Assembly (NCBI GenBank): GCA_024400115.1
Contig: JAKSNF010000006.1
Coordinates: 27,613 to 91,612 of the forward strand
DNA: 64,000 bases
DNA from: Paludibacteraceae bacterium
Lineage (GTDB): Bacteria; Bacteroidota; Bacteroidia; Bacteroidales; Paludibacteraceae
Direction: 5' to 3'
The first letter of the stretch is position 1. Every line of letters begins with the position of its first letter. The translations under genes were made by a program, and so were the position numbers. Shown here piece after piece: positions 16,396 to 23,447 of this stretch. The notes beneath the pieces are model-generated. The model ran no database searches. It was given only the letters and a program-made list of their open reading frames with translations, and was not told where the DNA came from.

Positions 16396-17340
16396 TTACT
16401 CCCCCTTTGTGGTGGAGACAAGCGTCATATCTCCACGGAGAACAATCGTTTGCGTGGTGGCAGGGAGGAGGAGCGTGTCTTTCTCTTGGACAGACACCTG
16501 CTCTCCGTCAATAGTCAGCGTTCCCGCCCCATCGGTCACAATAAGAACCAAGAACCGGTCTTCGTGACTCCAATCAATCGTGAGAGGGGTGTTTGGTGTC
16601 TGGTGTTTGGTGTCTGGTGTCTCAATTCGATAGGCTTTGGTCTCGAAGTAAGGGCAACGCACTAAATCCATGGGGGCGTTGGTCTTGCGCTCGTAGTGCG
16701 TTTGATAGTCGGGAAGGATGGTATAATCAATACTCTCGGCAGCGAGGTCGGTGTGCAATTCCCGCAAATGACCTTGGGCATCGCGTCGGTCGTAGTCGTA
16801 GATGCGGTAGGTTAGGTCGCTCGTTTGTTGAATCTCCAATAAGCGGCAGCCCGTTCCGATAGTGTGAATACGTCCGGCAGGTAGGAAGAAACAGTCCCCC
16901 TCTTTAGGCGTATAACGTGCCAAATCGTCCACGATAGAGTGGTTAGCCACATGCTCTTTGTATGTGGCGGGCGTTAAGGGTGTCTTCAAACCGGATAGCA
17001 GGAAAGCGTCCTTCTCGCTTTTCATTCCGTACCACATCTCCGTCTTACCCACAGCCCCCTTTCCTTGCCGTTGTGCCAGTTCGTCCGAGGGATGAACCTG
17101 GATACTGAGTGGCATTTGGGCATCAATGAACTTAATCAGCAAGGGGAAATGGGAACCGAAACGTTGGTAGGTGCTGTGACCTACTAATTCGGCTCCGAGG
17201 AGGGAGACTAATTCGGATAGGGACTTGCCACTATATGCTCCCTCGCTCACATGGGCTTCCATGTTGGGGTAAGCGGACAATATCCATGTCTCACTACCCC
17301 ATAACATAGGACGAAAGAATGGTTCAAAACGGAAATACAT
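16396..17340 (-). CDS. manA: mannose-6-phosphate isomerase, class I, with heptamer-array insertion
   Basis: Interconverts mannose 6-phosphate and fructose 6-phosphate; cytoplasmic zinc enzyme. The 314-residue short form shows the zinc ligand motifs QVHPSD (near residue 100), EMWYGM and IHTIGTG, the family arginine region and a C-terminal cupin. Residues about 240-251 (TPDTKHQTPNTP) are encoded by an ACACCAR heptamer array placed at the entry to the last cupin (LTIDWSHEDRFLVLIV), away from the metal site, so activity is probably kept. It is 4 nt downstream of glnS, likely the same transcript. Confidence 0.9.
   Translation of the reverse strand: MYFRFEPFFRPMLWGSETWILSAYPNMEAHVSEGAYSGKSLSELVSLLGAELVGHSTYQRFGSHFPLLIKFIDAQMPLSIQVHPSDELAQRQGKGAVGKTEMWYGMKSEKDAFLLSGLKTPLTPATYKEHVANHSIVDDLARYTPKEGDCFFLPAGRIHTIGTGCRLLEIQQTSDLTYRIYDYDRRDAQGHLRELHTDLAAESIDYTILPDYQTHYERKTNAPMDLVRCPYFETKAYRIETPDTKHQTPNTPLTIDWSHEDRFLVLIVTDGAGTLTIDGEQVSVQEKDTLLLPATTQTIVLRGDMTLVSTTKGE
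16588..16622 (-). repeat. heptamer array ACACCAR type inside manA
   Basis: Five 7-bp units on the minus (coding) strand, translated TPDTKHQTP exactly as in the array at 12349-12383. Confidence 0.9.
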
Positions 17341-17344
17341 CGTC

Positions 17345-19084
17345 TTATTTCTGCCAATTATCCTTCAGACTTGCGGTGCGGTTAAGCACTAACTTATCCG
17401 CCGTAGTGTCTTGATCGACTACGAAGAAACCGTTCTTGAGCAACTGGTAGTGGTGCTGCTCGGGCACGCCGCCTTCGACGGGTAGCGCTTGCATCTCCTT
17501 GCGGAGCGCATTCTCGGCTTTGCACGTAACGACCTTGAGGCTATCGGGATTGAGTAAATCGCGGAAGTCGCCTTCTTCGGCAGCGGGGTTCTCGCAAGCA
17601 AAGAGACGGTCGTAGAGGCGTGTCTCGACATCAATGCAGGAGTTGCACTCCACCCAATTGATGGTAGCTTTCGTCTTGCGGTTACCACCTTCCGTACCGG
17701 ACTTAGACTCGGGGTCGTAGGTGGCATAAACGGTTGTTATGTTACCTTCGGCATCCTTCTCGCAACCGGTGGCTTGGATGATATAAGCACCCTTTAGACG
17801 CACCTCGCGCCCATTCGGAGAGAGGCGGAAGAAGTTTTTGTCGCCCTCTTCTTGGAAGTCGCCACGCTCGATATACAGTTCCTTGCCAAACGGTATCTCG
17901 CGTGTCCCGAGTTCGGGCTTGCCGTCGATATTCTCGGCGGTGAGTATTTCTCCGAACGGCTTATCGCCCGCGGAGGCACTCCGCCGGTAGTTGGTGATGA
18001 CCAACTTAACGGGATTGAAGATAGCGAGCATACGTGGAGCGGTCTCTTTGAGTTCCTCGCGGATAGTGTGCTCCAGCAGACCGACATCAATCATACCCTC
18101 TACTTTCGTATAACCGATAGCGTTGATGAAATTACGCAGTGCGGTAGCCGTATAACCACGGCGGCGCAGACCACAAACAGTCGGCATACGTGGGTCGTCC
18201 CAACCGGCTACGAGACCCTCTTTCACCAGTTGCAACATCTTACGCTTGGACATAACGGTATAGGTTATGTTGAGGCGATTGAACTCGAACTGACGGCTGC
18301 GGTCGTCTATGTCGTTGGGGTTACGTTGGTACCCAAAATCAATCATGCGGTCAATGAAATAGTCGTATAGTGGACGGTGAACAACAAACTCCAGCGTGCA
18401 GATAGAGTGGGTGACACCCTCGAAATAGTCGGATTGTCCGTGTGCAAAATCGTACATGGGATAGACGTTCCACTTGCGCCCCGTACGATGGTGCGGATAA
18501 GCGGTGATGATACGGTACATGATGGGGTCACGGAAGTGCATGTTCGGGTTAGCCATGTCAATCTTAGCGCGAAGAACCATCTTACCGTCCTCTATCTCAC
18601 CGTTCTGCATGGCTTGGAAGAGGCACAGGTTCTCCTCTACGGGGCGGTCGCGATAGGGCGAATTTACACCGGGTTCGGTAGGCGTACCCTTTTGAGCGGC
18701 AATCTGCTCCGAGGTCTGCTCATCAACATAAGCCTTACCCTCTTTGATGAAGCGGATAGCGAAGTCGTAGAGCTGTTGGAAATAGTCTGAAGCATAGTAA
18801 ACATTACCCCAACGGAAACCGAGCCACGCTATATCGCGCATGATGGAATCAACGTATTCAACATCTTCCTTGGCGGGGTTGGTGTCGTCAAAACGGAGGT
18901 TACAAACGCCATTGTACTTCTGGGCAATACCGAAGTCCATGCAGATAGCCTTAACGTGACCGATGTGCAAGTAACCGTTCGGTTCCGGCGGGAAACGCGT
19001 TTGAATACGTCCGTCGTTCTTACCTTCTTGTAAATCTTTCTCTACGATTTGTTCAATGAAATTGAGACTCTTTTCTTCTTCCAT
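17345..19084 (-). CDS. glnS: glutaminyl-tRNA synthetase
   Basis: Charges tRNA-Gln; class I aminoacyl-tRNA synthetase, cytoplasmic. 579 residues against about 554 in E. coli. The signature PPEPNGYLHIGHVKAI (residues 31-46) holds the HIGH motif, followed by LRFDDTNP. The second class I motif is VMSKRKM (KMSKS type), and the glutamine/tRNA-discriminating LEFVVHRPLYDYF region is present. The C-terminal anticodon-binding beta-barrels (IERGDFQEEGDKNFFRLSPNGREVRLKGAY) are complete. An 8-bp unit array lies between its start and the lpxA stop. Confidence 0.95.
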   Translation of the reverse strand: MEEEKSLNFIEQIVEKDLQEGKNDGRIQTRFPPEPNGYLHIGHVKAICMDFGIAQKYNGVCNLRFDDTNPAKEDVEYVDSIMRDIAWLGFRWGNVYYASDYFQQLYDFAIRFIKEGKAYVDEQTSEQIAAQKGTPTEPGVNSPYRDRPVEENLCLFQAMQNGEIEDGKMVLRAKIDMANPNMHFRDPIMYRIITAYPHHRTGRKWNVYPMYDFAHGQSDYFEGVTHSICTLEFVVHRPLYDYFIDRMIDFGYQRNPNDIDDRSRQFEFNRLNITYTVMSKRKMLQLVKEGLVAGWDDPRMPTVCGLRRRGYTATALRNFINAIGYTKVEGMIDVGLLEHTIREELKETAPRMLAIFNPVKLVITNYRRSASAGDKPFGEILTAENIDGKPELGTREIPFGKELYIERGDFQEEGDKNFFRLSPNGREVRLKGAYIIQATGCEKDAEGNITTVYATYDPESKSGTEGGNRKTKATINWVECNSCIDVETRLYDRLFACENPAAEEGDFRDLLNPDSLKVVTCKAENALRKEMQALPVEGGVPEQHHYQLLKNGFFVVDQDTTADKLVLNRTASLKDNWQK

Positions 19085-19120
19085 AATTATATAATTGCTT
19101 AATGTTTATTGCTTATTTGT

Positions 19121-19160
19121 CGCCTTTCCGCCTCTCTGCCTTTCCGCCGTTCTGCCTCAT
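19121..19160 (+). repeat. 8-bp unit array CGCCTTTC type
   Basis: Five 8-bp units (CGCCTTTC, CGCCTCTC, TGCCTTTC, CGCCGTTC, TGCCTCAT). The lpxA stop codon (19157-19159) is inside it. Confidence 0.85.
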
Positions 19161-19921
19161 ATCCCTTTAATAATGCCGCGAGGGGAGGACTTGATAAAAT
19201 CGACAATCAAGTCTCTTTCTGCACTCTGCGGCATGTTTTCTTCTATATGAGCGATAGCTTGTGAGGTGTTCATGTTAGACATGAAGATATGTTTGTAGCA
19301 CTCTTGAATACGTGCTATCTGTTCGTTGTCAAACCCTCTGCGCCTCAGTCCGACGGAATTGATTCCGCAGAAAGAGATGGGGTCGTGCGCCGCAATGACG
19401 CAAGGGGGCACGTCTTTGTTGACCTTTGTTCCGCCTTGAATCATGACGTAGGAACCGATATGCGAGAACTGGTGAATGAGACTGCCGCCACCAATGACAG
19501 CGCAACTGTCTATCTCCACCTCTCCTGCTACTTGTGTGGCATTGGACATGATGATGTTATCGTGCAGCACGCAGTCGTGCGCTACGTGGCAGTACGCCAT
19601 GATGAGGTTGTGATTGCCAATCACGGTCTTGCCCTTACTTGCCGTTCCGCGGTGAATAGTGACGCATTCGCGAAGGCTGTTGTCATCCCCAATCTCAACG
19701 GTAGTATCCTCTCCTGCGAACTTGAGGTCCTGCGGTATTGCCCCAATGACCGCACCCGGGAAGACGTGGTTACGCTTACCCATCCTCACGCCCGAACAAA
19801 TGACAGCATGAGCGTCAATGACGCAGTCTTCGCCAATAACGACATTATCTTCTATAACCGCAAAGGGACCTATCTTAACCGACGGATGCACCTTGGCATT
19901 AGGATGAACGAAATATTCCAT
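19157..19921 (-). CDS. lpxA: acyl-ACP--UDP-N-acetylglucosamine O-acyltransferase
   Basis: First step of lipid A synthesis: O-acylation of UDP-GlcNAc. 254 residues (E. coli 262) made of hexapeptide repeats forming a left-handed beta-helix. The catalytic histidine region MAYCHVAHDC is present, as is NATQVAGEVEI. The C-terminal helical domain (RIQECYKHIFMSN to IVDFIKSSPRGI) is complete. It follows lpxC, from which it is separated by a composite CTTTCAA array. The last residues and stop lie in an 8-bp unit array. Confidence 0.94.
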   Translation of the reverse strand: MEYFVHPNAKVHPSVKIGPFAVIEDNVVIGEDCVIDAHAVICSGVRMGKRNHVFPGAVIGAIPQDLKFAGEDTTVEIGDDNSLRECVTIHRGTASKGKTVIGNHNLIMAYCHVAHDCVLHDNIIMSNATQVAGEVEIDSCAVIGGGSLIHQFSHIGSYVMIQGGTKVNKDVPPCVIAAHDPISFCGINSVGLRRRGFDNEQIARIQECYKHIFMSNMNTSQAIAHIEENMPQSAERDLIVDFIKSSPRGIIKGI

Positions 19922-19923
19922 AT

Positions 19924-19991
19924 CTTTAAACTTTACACTTTAAACTTATAAACTAGACGACTTCTTTCAACTTTCAACTTTCAACTTTCAA
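19924..19991 (+). repeat. composite heptamer array with ACTAGAC core (CTTTCAA type)
   Basis: CTTTAAA, CTTTACA, CTTTAAA, CTTATAA, core ACTAGAC-GACTT, then CTTTCAA four times. It spans the lpxC-lpxA junction and encodes the last residues and stop of lpxC on the minus strand. Confidence 0.92.
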
Positions 19992-20796
19992 CTATCTTTC
20001 GGCAGCAATTGGTGTTGAAACGATGTCCGGGACAGACGGCGGTTATTTTTCCTTGTATATACACCCCCGACAGGGCGAGGTCGCCAATTAAGTCCAGCAG
20101 TTTATGCCGTGCCGGTTCGTTGGGGTAACGCAACGGACTAAGCGGACCAAAAGCGGACAACACGAGGGCGTTCTTGAGGCTGCCTCCCTTAATCAGTCCT
20201 ACACAGAGAAGGGGGAGTATCTCATGAAGGAAACAGAACGTTCGTGCTTGACTAAACTCAGCAACAAACTGCTTGAGGTTTGTTAATGAGGCGGTCTGTG
20301 TTCTTACGGACGGACTTTTGTATTTCACCGTTACCTCCACCTCGTAATGATCGGCGGGTTCGATAGTGAGCGAACTCTGTCCTTGTTCAAAATGGATAGG
20401 CTCCGTCACTACCCATGTCTTAACTTCTGCCTCTTGCTCGTCTATTCCCACGGACTCGATAGCCTCTACATAGGGCTTCGCACTGCCGTCTAATATGGGC
20501 ACTTCAGGACCATCTAACTTAATCAAACAGTTGGTGATACCCAATGCATAGAGGGCAGCCATCATATGTTCGAGTGTTCCTACAGACCAGTCACCGTCCT
20601 GTAACTTCGTGCCACGGTGGGTGGTGAACACATAGCGAGCCAATGCCTCGCGTTCGGGCTGACCGGCAAGGTCTATGCGCCGAATACGGATGCCCGTGTT
20701 CTCTGCCGCAGGGCAGAGCGTCACAGCAGTCTTCACTCCGGTATGGAGTGTGACCCCCTCTAACGTAAACTCACTATGTATTGTACATTGCTTCAT
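19981..20796 (-). CDS. lpxC: UDP-3-O-acyl-N-acetylglucosamine deacetylase lacking the usual FabZ fusion
   Basis: Committed step of lipid A synthesis; zinc hydrolase. 271 residues. Zinc ligands are visible: His in SVGTLEHMMAAL, His and Asp in RHKLLDLIGDL. The ARTFCFLHEI segment and the late GH in CPGHRFNT are in place, so the deacetylase looks complete. In most Bacteroidota LpxC is fused to a C-terminal FabZ dehydratase (total about 460 residues). Here the reading frame ends right after the LpxC domain, inside a CTTTCAA array that encodes the final IVES and the TGA. No FabZ reading frame fits before lpxA. The dehydratase must be encoded elsewhere or has been lost. Confidence 0.92.
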   Translation of the reverse strand: MKQCTIHSEFTLEGVTLHTGVKTAVTLCPAAENTGIRIRRIDLAGQPEREALARYVFTTHRGTKLQDGDWSVGTLEHMMAALYALGITNCLIKLDGPEVPILDGSAKPYVEAIESVGIDEQEAEVKTWVVTEPIHFEQGQSSLTIEPADHYEVEVTVKYKSPSVRTQTASLTNLKQFVAEFSQARTFCFLHEILPLLCVGLIKGGSLKNALVLSAFGPLSPLRYPNEPARHKLLDLIGDLALSGVYIQGKITAVCPGHRFNTNCCRKIVES

Positions 20797-20850
20797 CTTT
20801 CAACTCTCAACTATCCAACTAGACGGCTACTCTACACTCTAAACTTTTTT
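20797..20850 (+). repeat. composite heptamer array with ACTAGAC core
   Basis: CTTTCAA, CTCTCAA, CTATCCA, core ACTAGAC-GGCTA, CTCTACA, CTCTAAA, CTTTTTT. It fills the lpxD-lpxC gap and supplies the TAG stop of lpxD. Confidence 0.92.
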
Positions 20851-21903
20851 CTCTAAGGCTTGCAGTCGTTTGAGTATATCGGGCAATTGTTTGAAGCCAA
20901 CGGTAGAGCGTCTCCACTGCATGACATCAATCGCCGGATAACCTTGGTATGTGCCGGCTTGGCGAATAGAACTATGAATACCGGATTGAGCACCAAAGAC
21001 GCAGTTGTCGGCAATCTCTATGTGTCCGGATACACCTACTTGTCCGGCGAGGATACAGTGGCTACCAATCTTCGTGGAACCTGCTATACCCGATTGCCCA
21101 CACATGAACGTGGACGCACCTACTTGTACGTTATGCGCCACGAGGGTGAGGTTATCCAGTTTGGCATTGGTGTGAACGATAGTTGAACCCATCATCGCGC
21201 GATCAATAGCGGCATTAGCGCCAATCTCCACGTCGTCTTCAATGATGACATTGCCTATCTGCGGAATCTTCTGATTGATACCATTAGCGTCCGGTTCAAA
21301 ACCAAACCCATCGGCTCCGATAACGGCTCCTGAGTGGATAATGCAGTCCTTGCCGATCACGCAGTTATAGTAAATCTTAACTCCCGAATAAAGGATTGTG
21401 TTATCCCCGATGGTCACATTGTCGCCGATATACACTTGCGGATAAATCTGTACCCCTTTGCCTAAGTGTACGTTCTTGCCGATATAAGCGAATGCCCCAA
21501 CATAAGCATCCTCGGGCACGGCAACTCCTTCGGCAATGAAACAGGGTTGCTCAATGCCTTTCTTGACGGGGTTCATGGCTTTCATCACCAATTGGAGCAG
21601 TTGTCCCATTGCTCCGCGAGCGTTCTCCACGAAAATCAAAACTTGACCGTCCTTTGGACTGAAAGACCGCTTCGCTGAAAGACCGGCTTCGCCTGAAGGA
21701 CAGTCTCCGGCTAAAAGATTTTCCGTCACCAGTACTACCCCTTTCGTCGTTTCGAGATAGGGTAGGTACTTAGCCTCGGTGAGAAAACATAGGTCATGTT
21801 CTCCCGCTGATTCGATAGGGGCTACGTTATTCACCGTTCGGTTGCCGTCACCTATCAGTTTACCGCCCAAAAGAAGGGCTATTTGTTTTGCTTCAAATTC
21901 CAT
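20839..21903 (-). CDS. lpxD: UDP-3-O-acylglucosamine N-acyltransferase with an internal repeat insertion
   Basis: Third step of lipid A synthesis. 354 residues. The N-terminal uridine-binding domain (residues 1-110) is followed by hexapeptide repeats with GADGFGFEPD, the catalytic histidine in LVAHNVQVG, and the C-terminal helix. Residues about 64-83 (GDCPSGEAGLSAKRSFSPKD) come from a repeat element also found, in the opposite orientation, inside the MATE gene at 30447-30530. The stop codon lies in a composite heptamer array. First of the lpxD-lpxC-lpxA series; its start is 1 nt after the stop of the HD hydrolase gene. Confidence 0.93.
   Translation of the reverse strand: MEFEAKQIALLLGGKLIGDGNRTVNNVAPIESAGEHDLCFLTEAKYLPYLETTKGVVLVTENLLAGDCPSGEAGLSAKRSFSPKDGQVLIFVENARGAMGQLLQLVMKAMNPVKKGIEQPCFIAEGVAVPEDAYVGAFAYIGKNVHLGKGVQIYPQVYIGDNVTIGDNTILYSGVKIYYNCVIGKDCIIHSGAVIGADGFGFEPDANGINQKIPQIGNVIIEDDVEIGANAAIDRAMMGSTIVHTNAKLDNLTLVAHNVQVGASTFMCGQSGIAGSTKIGSHCILAGQVGVSGHIEIADNCVFGAQSGIHSSIRQAGTYQGYPAIDVMQWRRSTVGFKQLPDILKRLQALEKKV
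21655..21713 (+). repeat. GC-rich intragenic repeat (LpxD copy)
   Basis: About 2.5 imperfect copies of a 16-19 bp unit with CTGAAAGACCGGCTTCGC as the theme. Its reverse complement aligns over about 43 nt with the MATE copy near 30448-30490 with few differences. Confidence 0.75.
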
Positions 21904-21904
21904 A

Positions 21905-23113
21905 TCACAGTCTATATTGAAAGAGGTATCGTTTCTCGGGTTTGCGGGTTAGTGTCTCTAAATCCAGTATCTCACTGGCTTGGGCGATATCCCTAACCGA
22001 ACCATCTTTGTAAAGAATATCAATAGCATCCCCCTTCTCGGAATAGGTGCTGTTGGTACTCACGTGCTCCACAAAGAAATAGTCCGCATCCGTTTCGTGG
22101 ATACCTAATTGTTCTGCATATAACTTACGAAGTAATGTTTTGTCGTTCGCGTCCATGGCGTGGTCTAATAGTGTGCCGCGGAAGAGTTGTCTGTTGGTAA
22201 AGGCTTGGCTGAGCATAGCCAATATCTTATCGTCCGCATGCTGCCATGTCTTGATAGCCGAAAGTACATCGCTATCATCTAAAAGAGCATACTGCTCTAA
22301 AGCTTCAGAGTGAATAGTGAATTGCGCTGCGGTGACACGATGATACAGGAAATAGTGCAGTGCGGGCGAACAGAATAGTTCATGACCCGTAGCGGCTAAG
22401 TGTTTGGCGCGTTGCAGAATCTTAATGAGCAACTGCTCGGCAGCCACGGAGGTCTTGTGTAGATAAACTTGCCAATACATAAGGCGGCGAGCCACCAAGA
22501 ACTTCTCTACAGAATAAATACCCTTCGCTTCCAGTACTAACTTGTCATCCACTACGTTCATCATCTTGATAAGACGGGCGCTGGCAACCGTACCTTCACT
22601 CACACCGCAGAAGAAAGAGTCCCGACAGAGATAGTCGAGCCTATCTACATCCAACTGACTGGAGATAAGTTGATGAAGGAAATGACGCTCATACTCGTTC
22701 TTAAAGATACGAATAGCCAATTCCGGTGCGGGGATAGCCTCCATCATGAGCAGCGAGATTTCCTCATGGGTGATGCCCTCCACTAACGTGTGTTCCAAGA
22801 CATGAGAGAAAGGACCATGTCCTAAATCGTGCAACAGAATAGCAATCATAGCCGCTTCGGCTTCCTCGTCAGAAATGACAATACCTTTCTGCCGAAGATT
22901 ATGAATAGCGTCTTGCATAAGGTGCATCGCCCCTAACGAGTGTAAAAAACGGCTGTGTAAAGCACCCGGATACACAGTATAAGATAGACCTAACTGCCGG
23001 ATACGATTAAGCCGCTGCACATAAGGATGCTGCAAAATATCGTAAATAGTATCCGACGGAATATCCAAAAATCCGAAAACGGGGTCGTTAATAATCTTAT
23101 GTTTATTTGACAT
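21905..23113 (-). CDS. HD-domain phosphohydrolase (dGTPase/SAMHD1-like)
   Basis: A 402-residue cytoplasmic metal-dependent phosphohydrolase. Landmarks are the histidine in HSRFLHSLGAMHL, the HD pair in LLHDLGHGPFSHVLEHT, and the late aspartate region SSQLDVDRLDYLCRDSFF, all typical of the large HD proteins related to dNTP triphosphohydrolases. The substrate is not determined by sequence. The ATG at 23113 (or 23119) is chosen because the minus-strand promoter -7 box ends at 23153, giving a leader of about 30-35 nt; longer readings run through the promoter and the tRNA. It heads the operon with lpxD, lpxC and lpxA. Confidence 0.88.
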   Translation of the reverse strand: MSNKHKIINDPVFGFLDIPSDTIYDILQHPYVQRLNRIRQLGLSYTVYPGALHSRFLHSLGAMHLMQDAIHNLRQKGIVISDEEAEAAMIAILLHDLGHGPFSHVLEHTLVEGITHEEISLLMMEAIPAPELAIRIFKNEYERHFLHQLISSQLDVDRLDYLCRDSFFCGVSEGTVASARLIKMMNVVDDKLVLEAKGIYSVEKFLVARRLMYWQVYLHKTSVAAEQLLIKILQRAKHLAATGHELFCSPALHYFLYHRVTAAQFTIHSEALEQYALLDDSDVLSAIKTWQHADDKILAMLSQAFTNRQLFRGTLLDHAMDANDKTLLRKLYAEQLGIHETDADYFFVEHVSTNSTYSEKGDAIDILYKDGSVRDIAQASEILDLETLTRKPEKRYLFQYRL

Positions 23114-23152
23114 AGGCATGTGTATATACGTGTACGCAACCAAATTAGCCCA

Positions 23153-23183
23153 CAAAATTACATAAAAATTCGGATATATGCAA
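23153..23183 (-). promoter_or_regulatory. promoter of HD hydrolase-lpxDCA operon
   Basis: TTG (23183-23181), 20 nt, TAATTTTG (23160-23153) on the minus strand. Confidence 0.75.
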
Positions 23184-23231
23184 GTTTTTTGTGTTTTTTG
23201 ACGAAAAAGTGAAAGAAAAAACGTTTTTTTC

Positions 23232-23262
23232 TTGCATATTTCAGAAAAAAGCAGTACCTTTG
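23232..23262 (+). promoter_or_regulatory. promoter of tRNA-Leu
   Basis: TTG at 23232-23234, 20 nt, TACCTTTG at 23255-23262. Confidence 0.8.
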
Positions 23263-23300
23263 CACCGCTTTTCGGAAAAATTAACGAATTCCGACGAAGA

Positions 23301-23386
23301 GCCGCGGTGGTGGAATAGGTAGACACGCCGGACTTAAAATCCTGTGGACAGTGATGTCCGTGCCGGTTCGACCCCGGCCCGCGGTA
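23301..23386 (+). tRNA. tRNA-Leu (anticodon TAA)
   Basis: An 86-nt class II tRNA with 7-bp acceptor stem (GCCGCGG with CCGCGGT, first pair G-U), leucine-type D loop, anticodon loop CTTAAAA, a variable arm, and T loop TTCGACC between GCCGG and CCGGC. The CCA end is not encoded. The anticodon stem has one C-U mismatch. Confidence 0.93.
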
Positions 23387-23388
23387 CG

Positions 23389-23419
23389 AAAAAAGGTAGG
23401 TGATGAGCCTACCTTTTTT
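23389..23419 (+). terminator. bidirectional intrinsic terminator after tRNA-Leu
   Basis: GGTAGG/CCTACC stem with loop TGATGAG, flanked by A and T runs. It can serve both tRNA-Leu and the converging TonB-receptor gene. Confidence 0.85.
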
Positions 23420-23447
23420 ATCCTTTATCCTTCATCCTTTATCCTTA
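23420..23447 (+). repeat. heptamer array ATCCTTT type
   Basis: Four 7-bp units (ATCCTTT, ATCCTTC, ATCCTTT, ATCCTTA). The last unit carries the stop codon of the TonB-receptor gene on the minus strand. Confidence 0.85.

Noticed and set aside
23301..23386. tRNA-Leu as a pseudogene because of the C-U mismatch in the anticodon stem
   Set aside because: All other stems, the loops, promoter and terminator are intact; one mismatch is tolerable.
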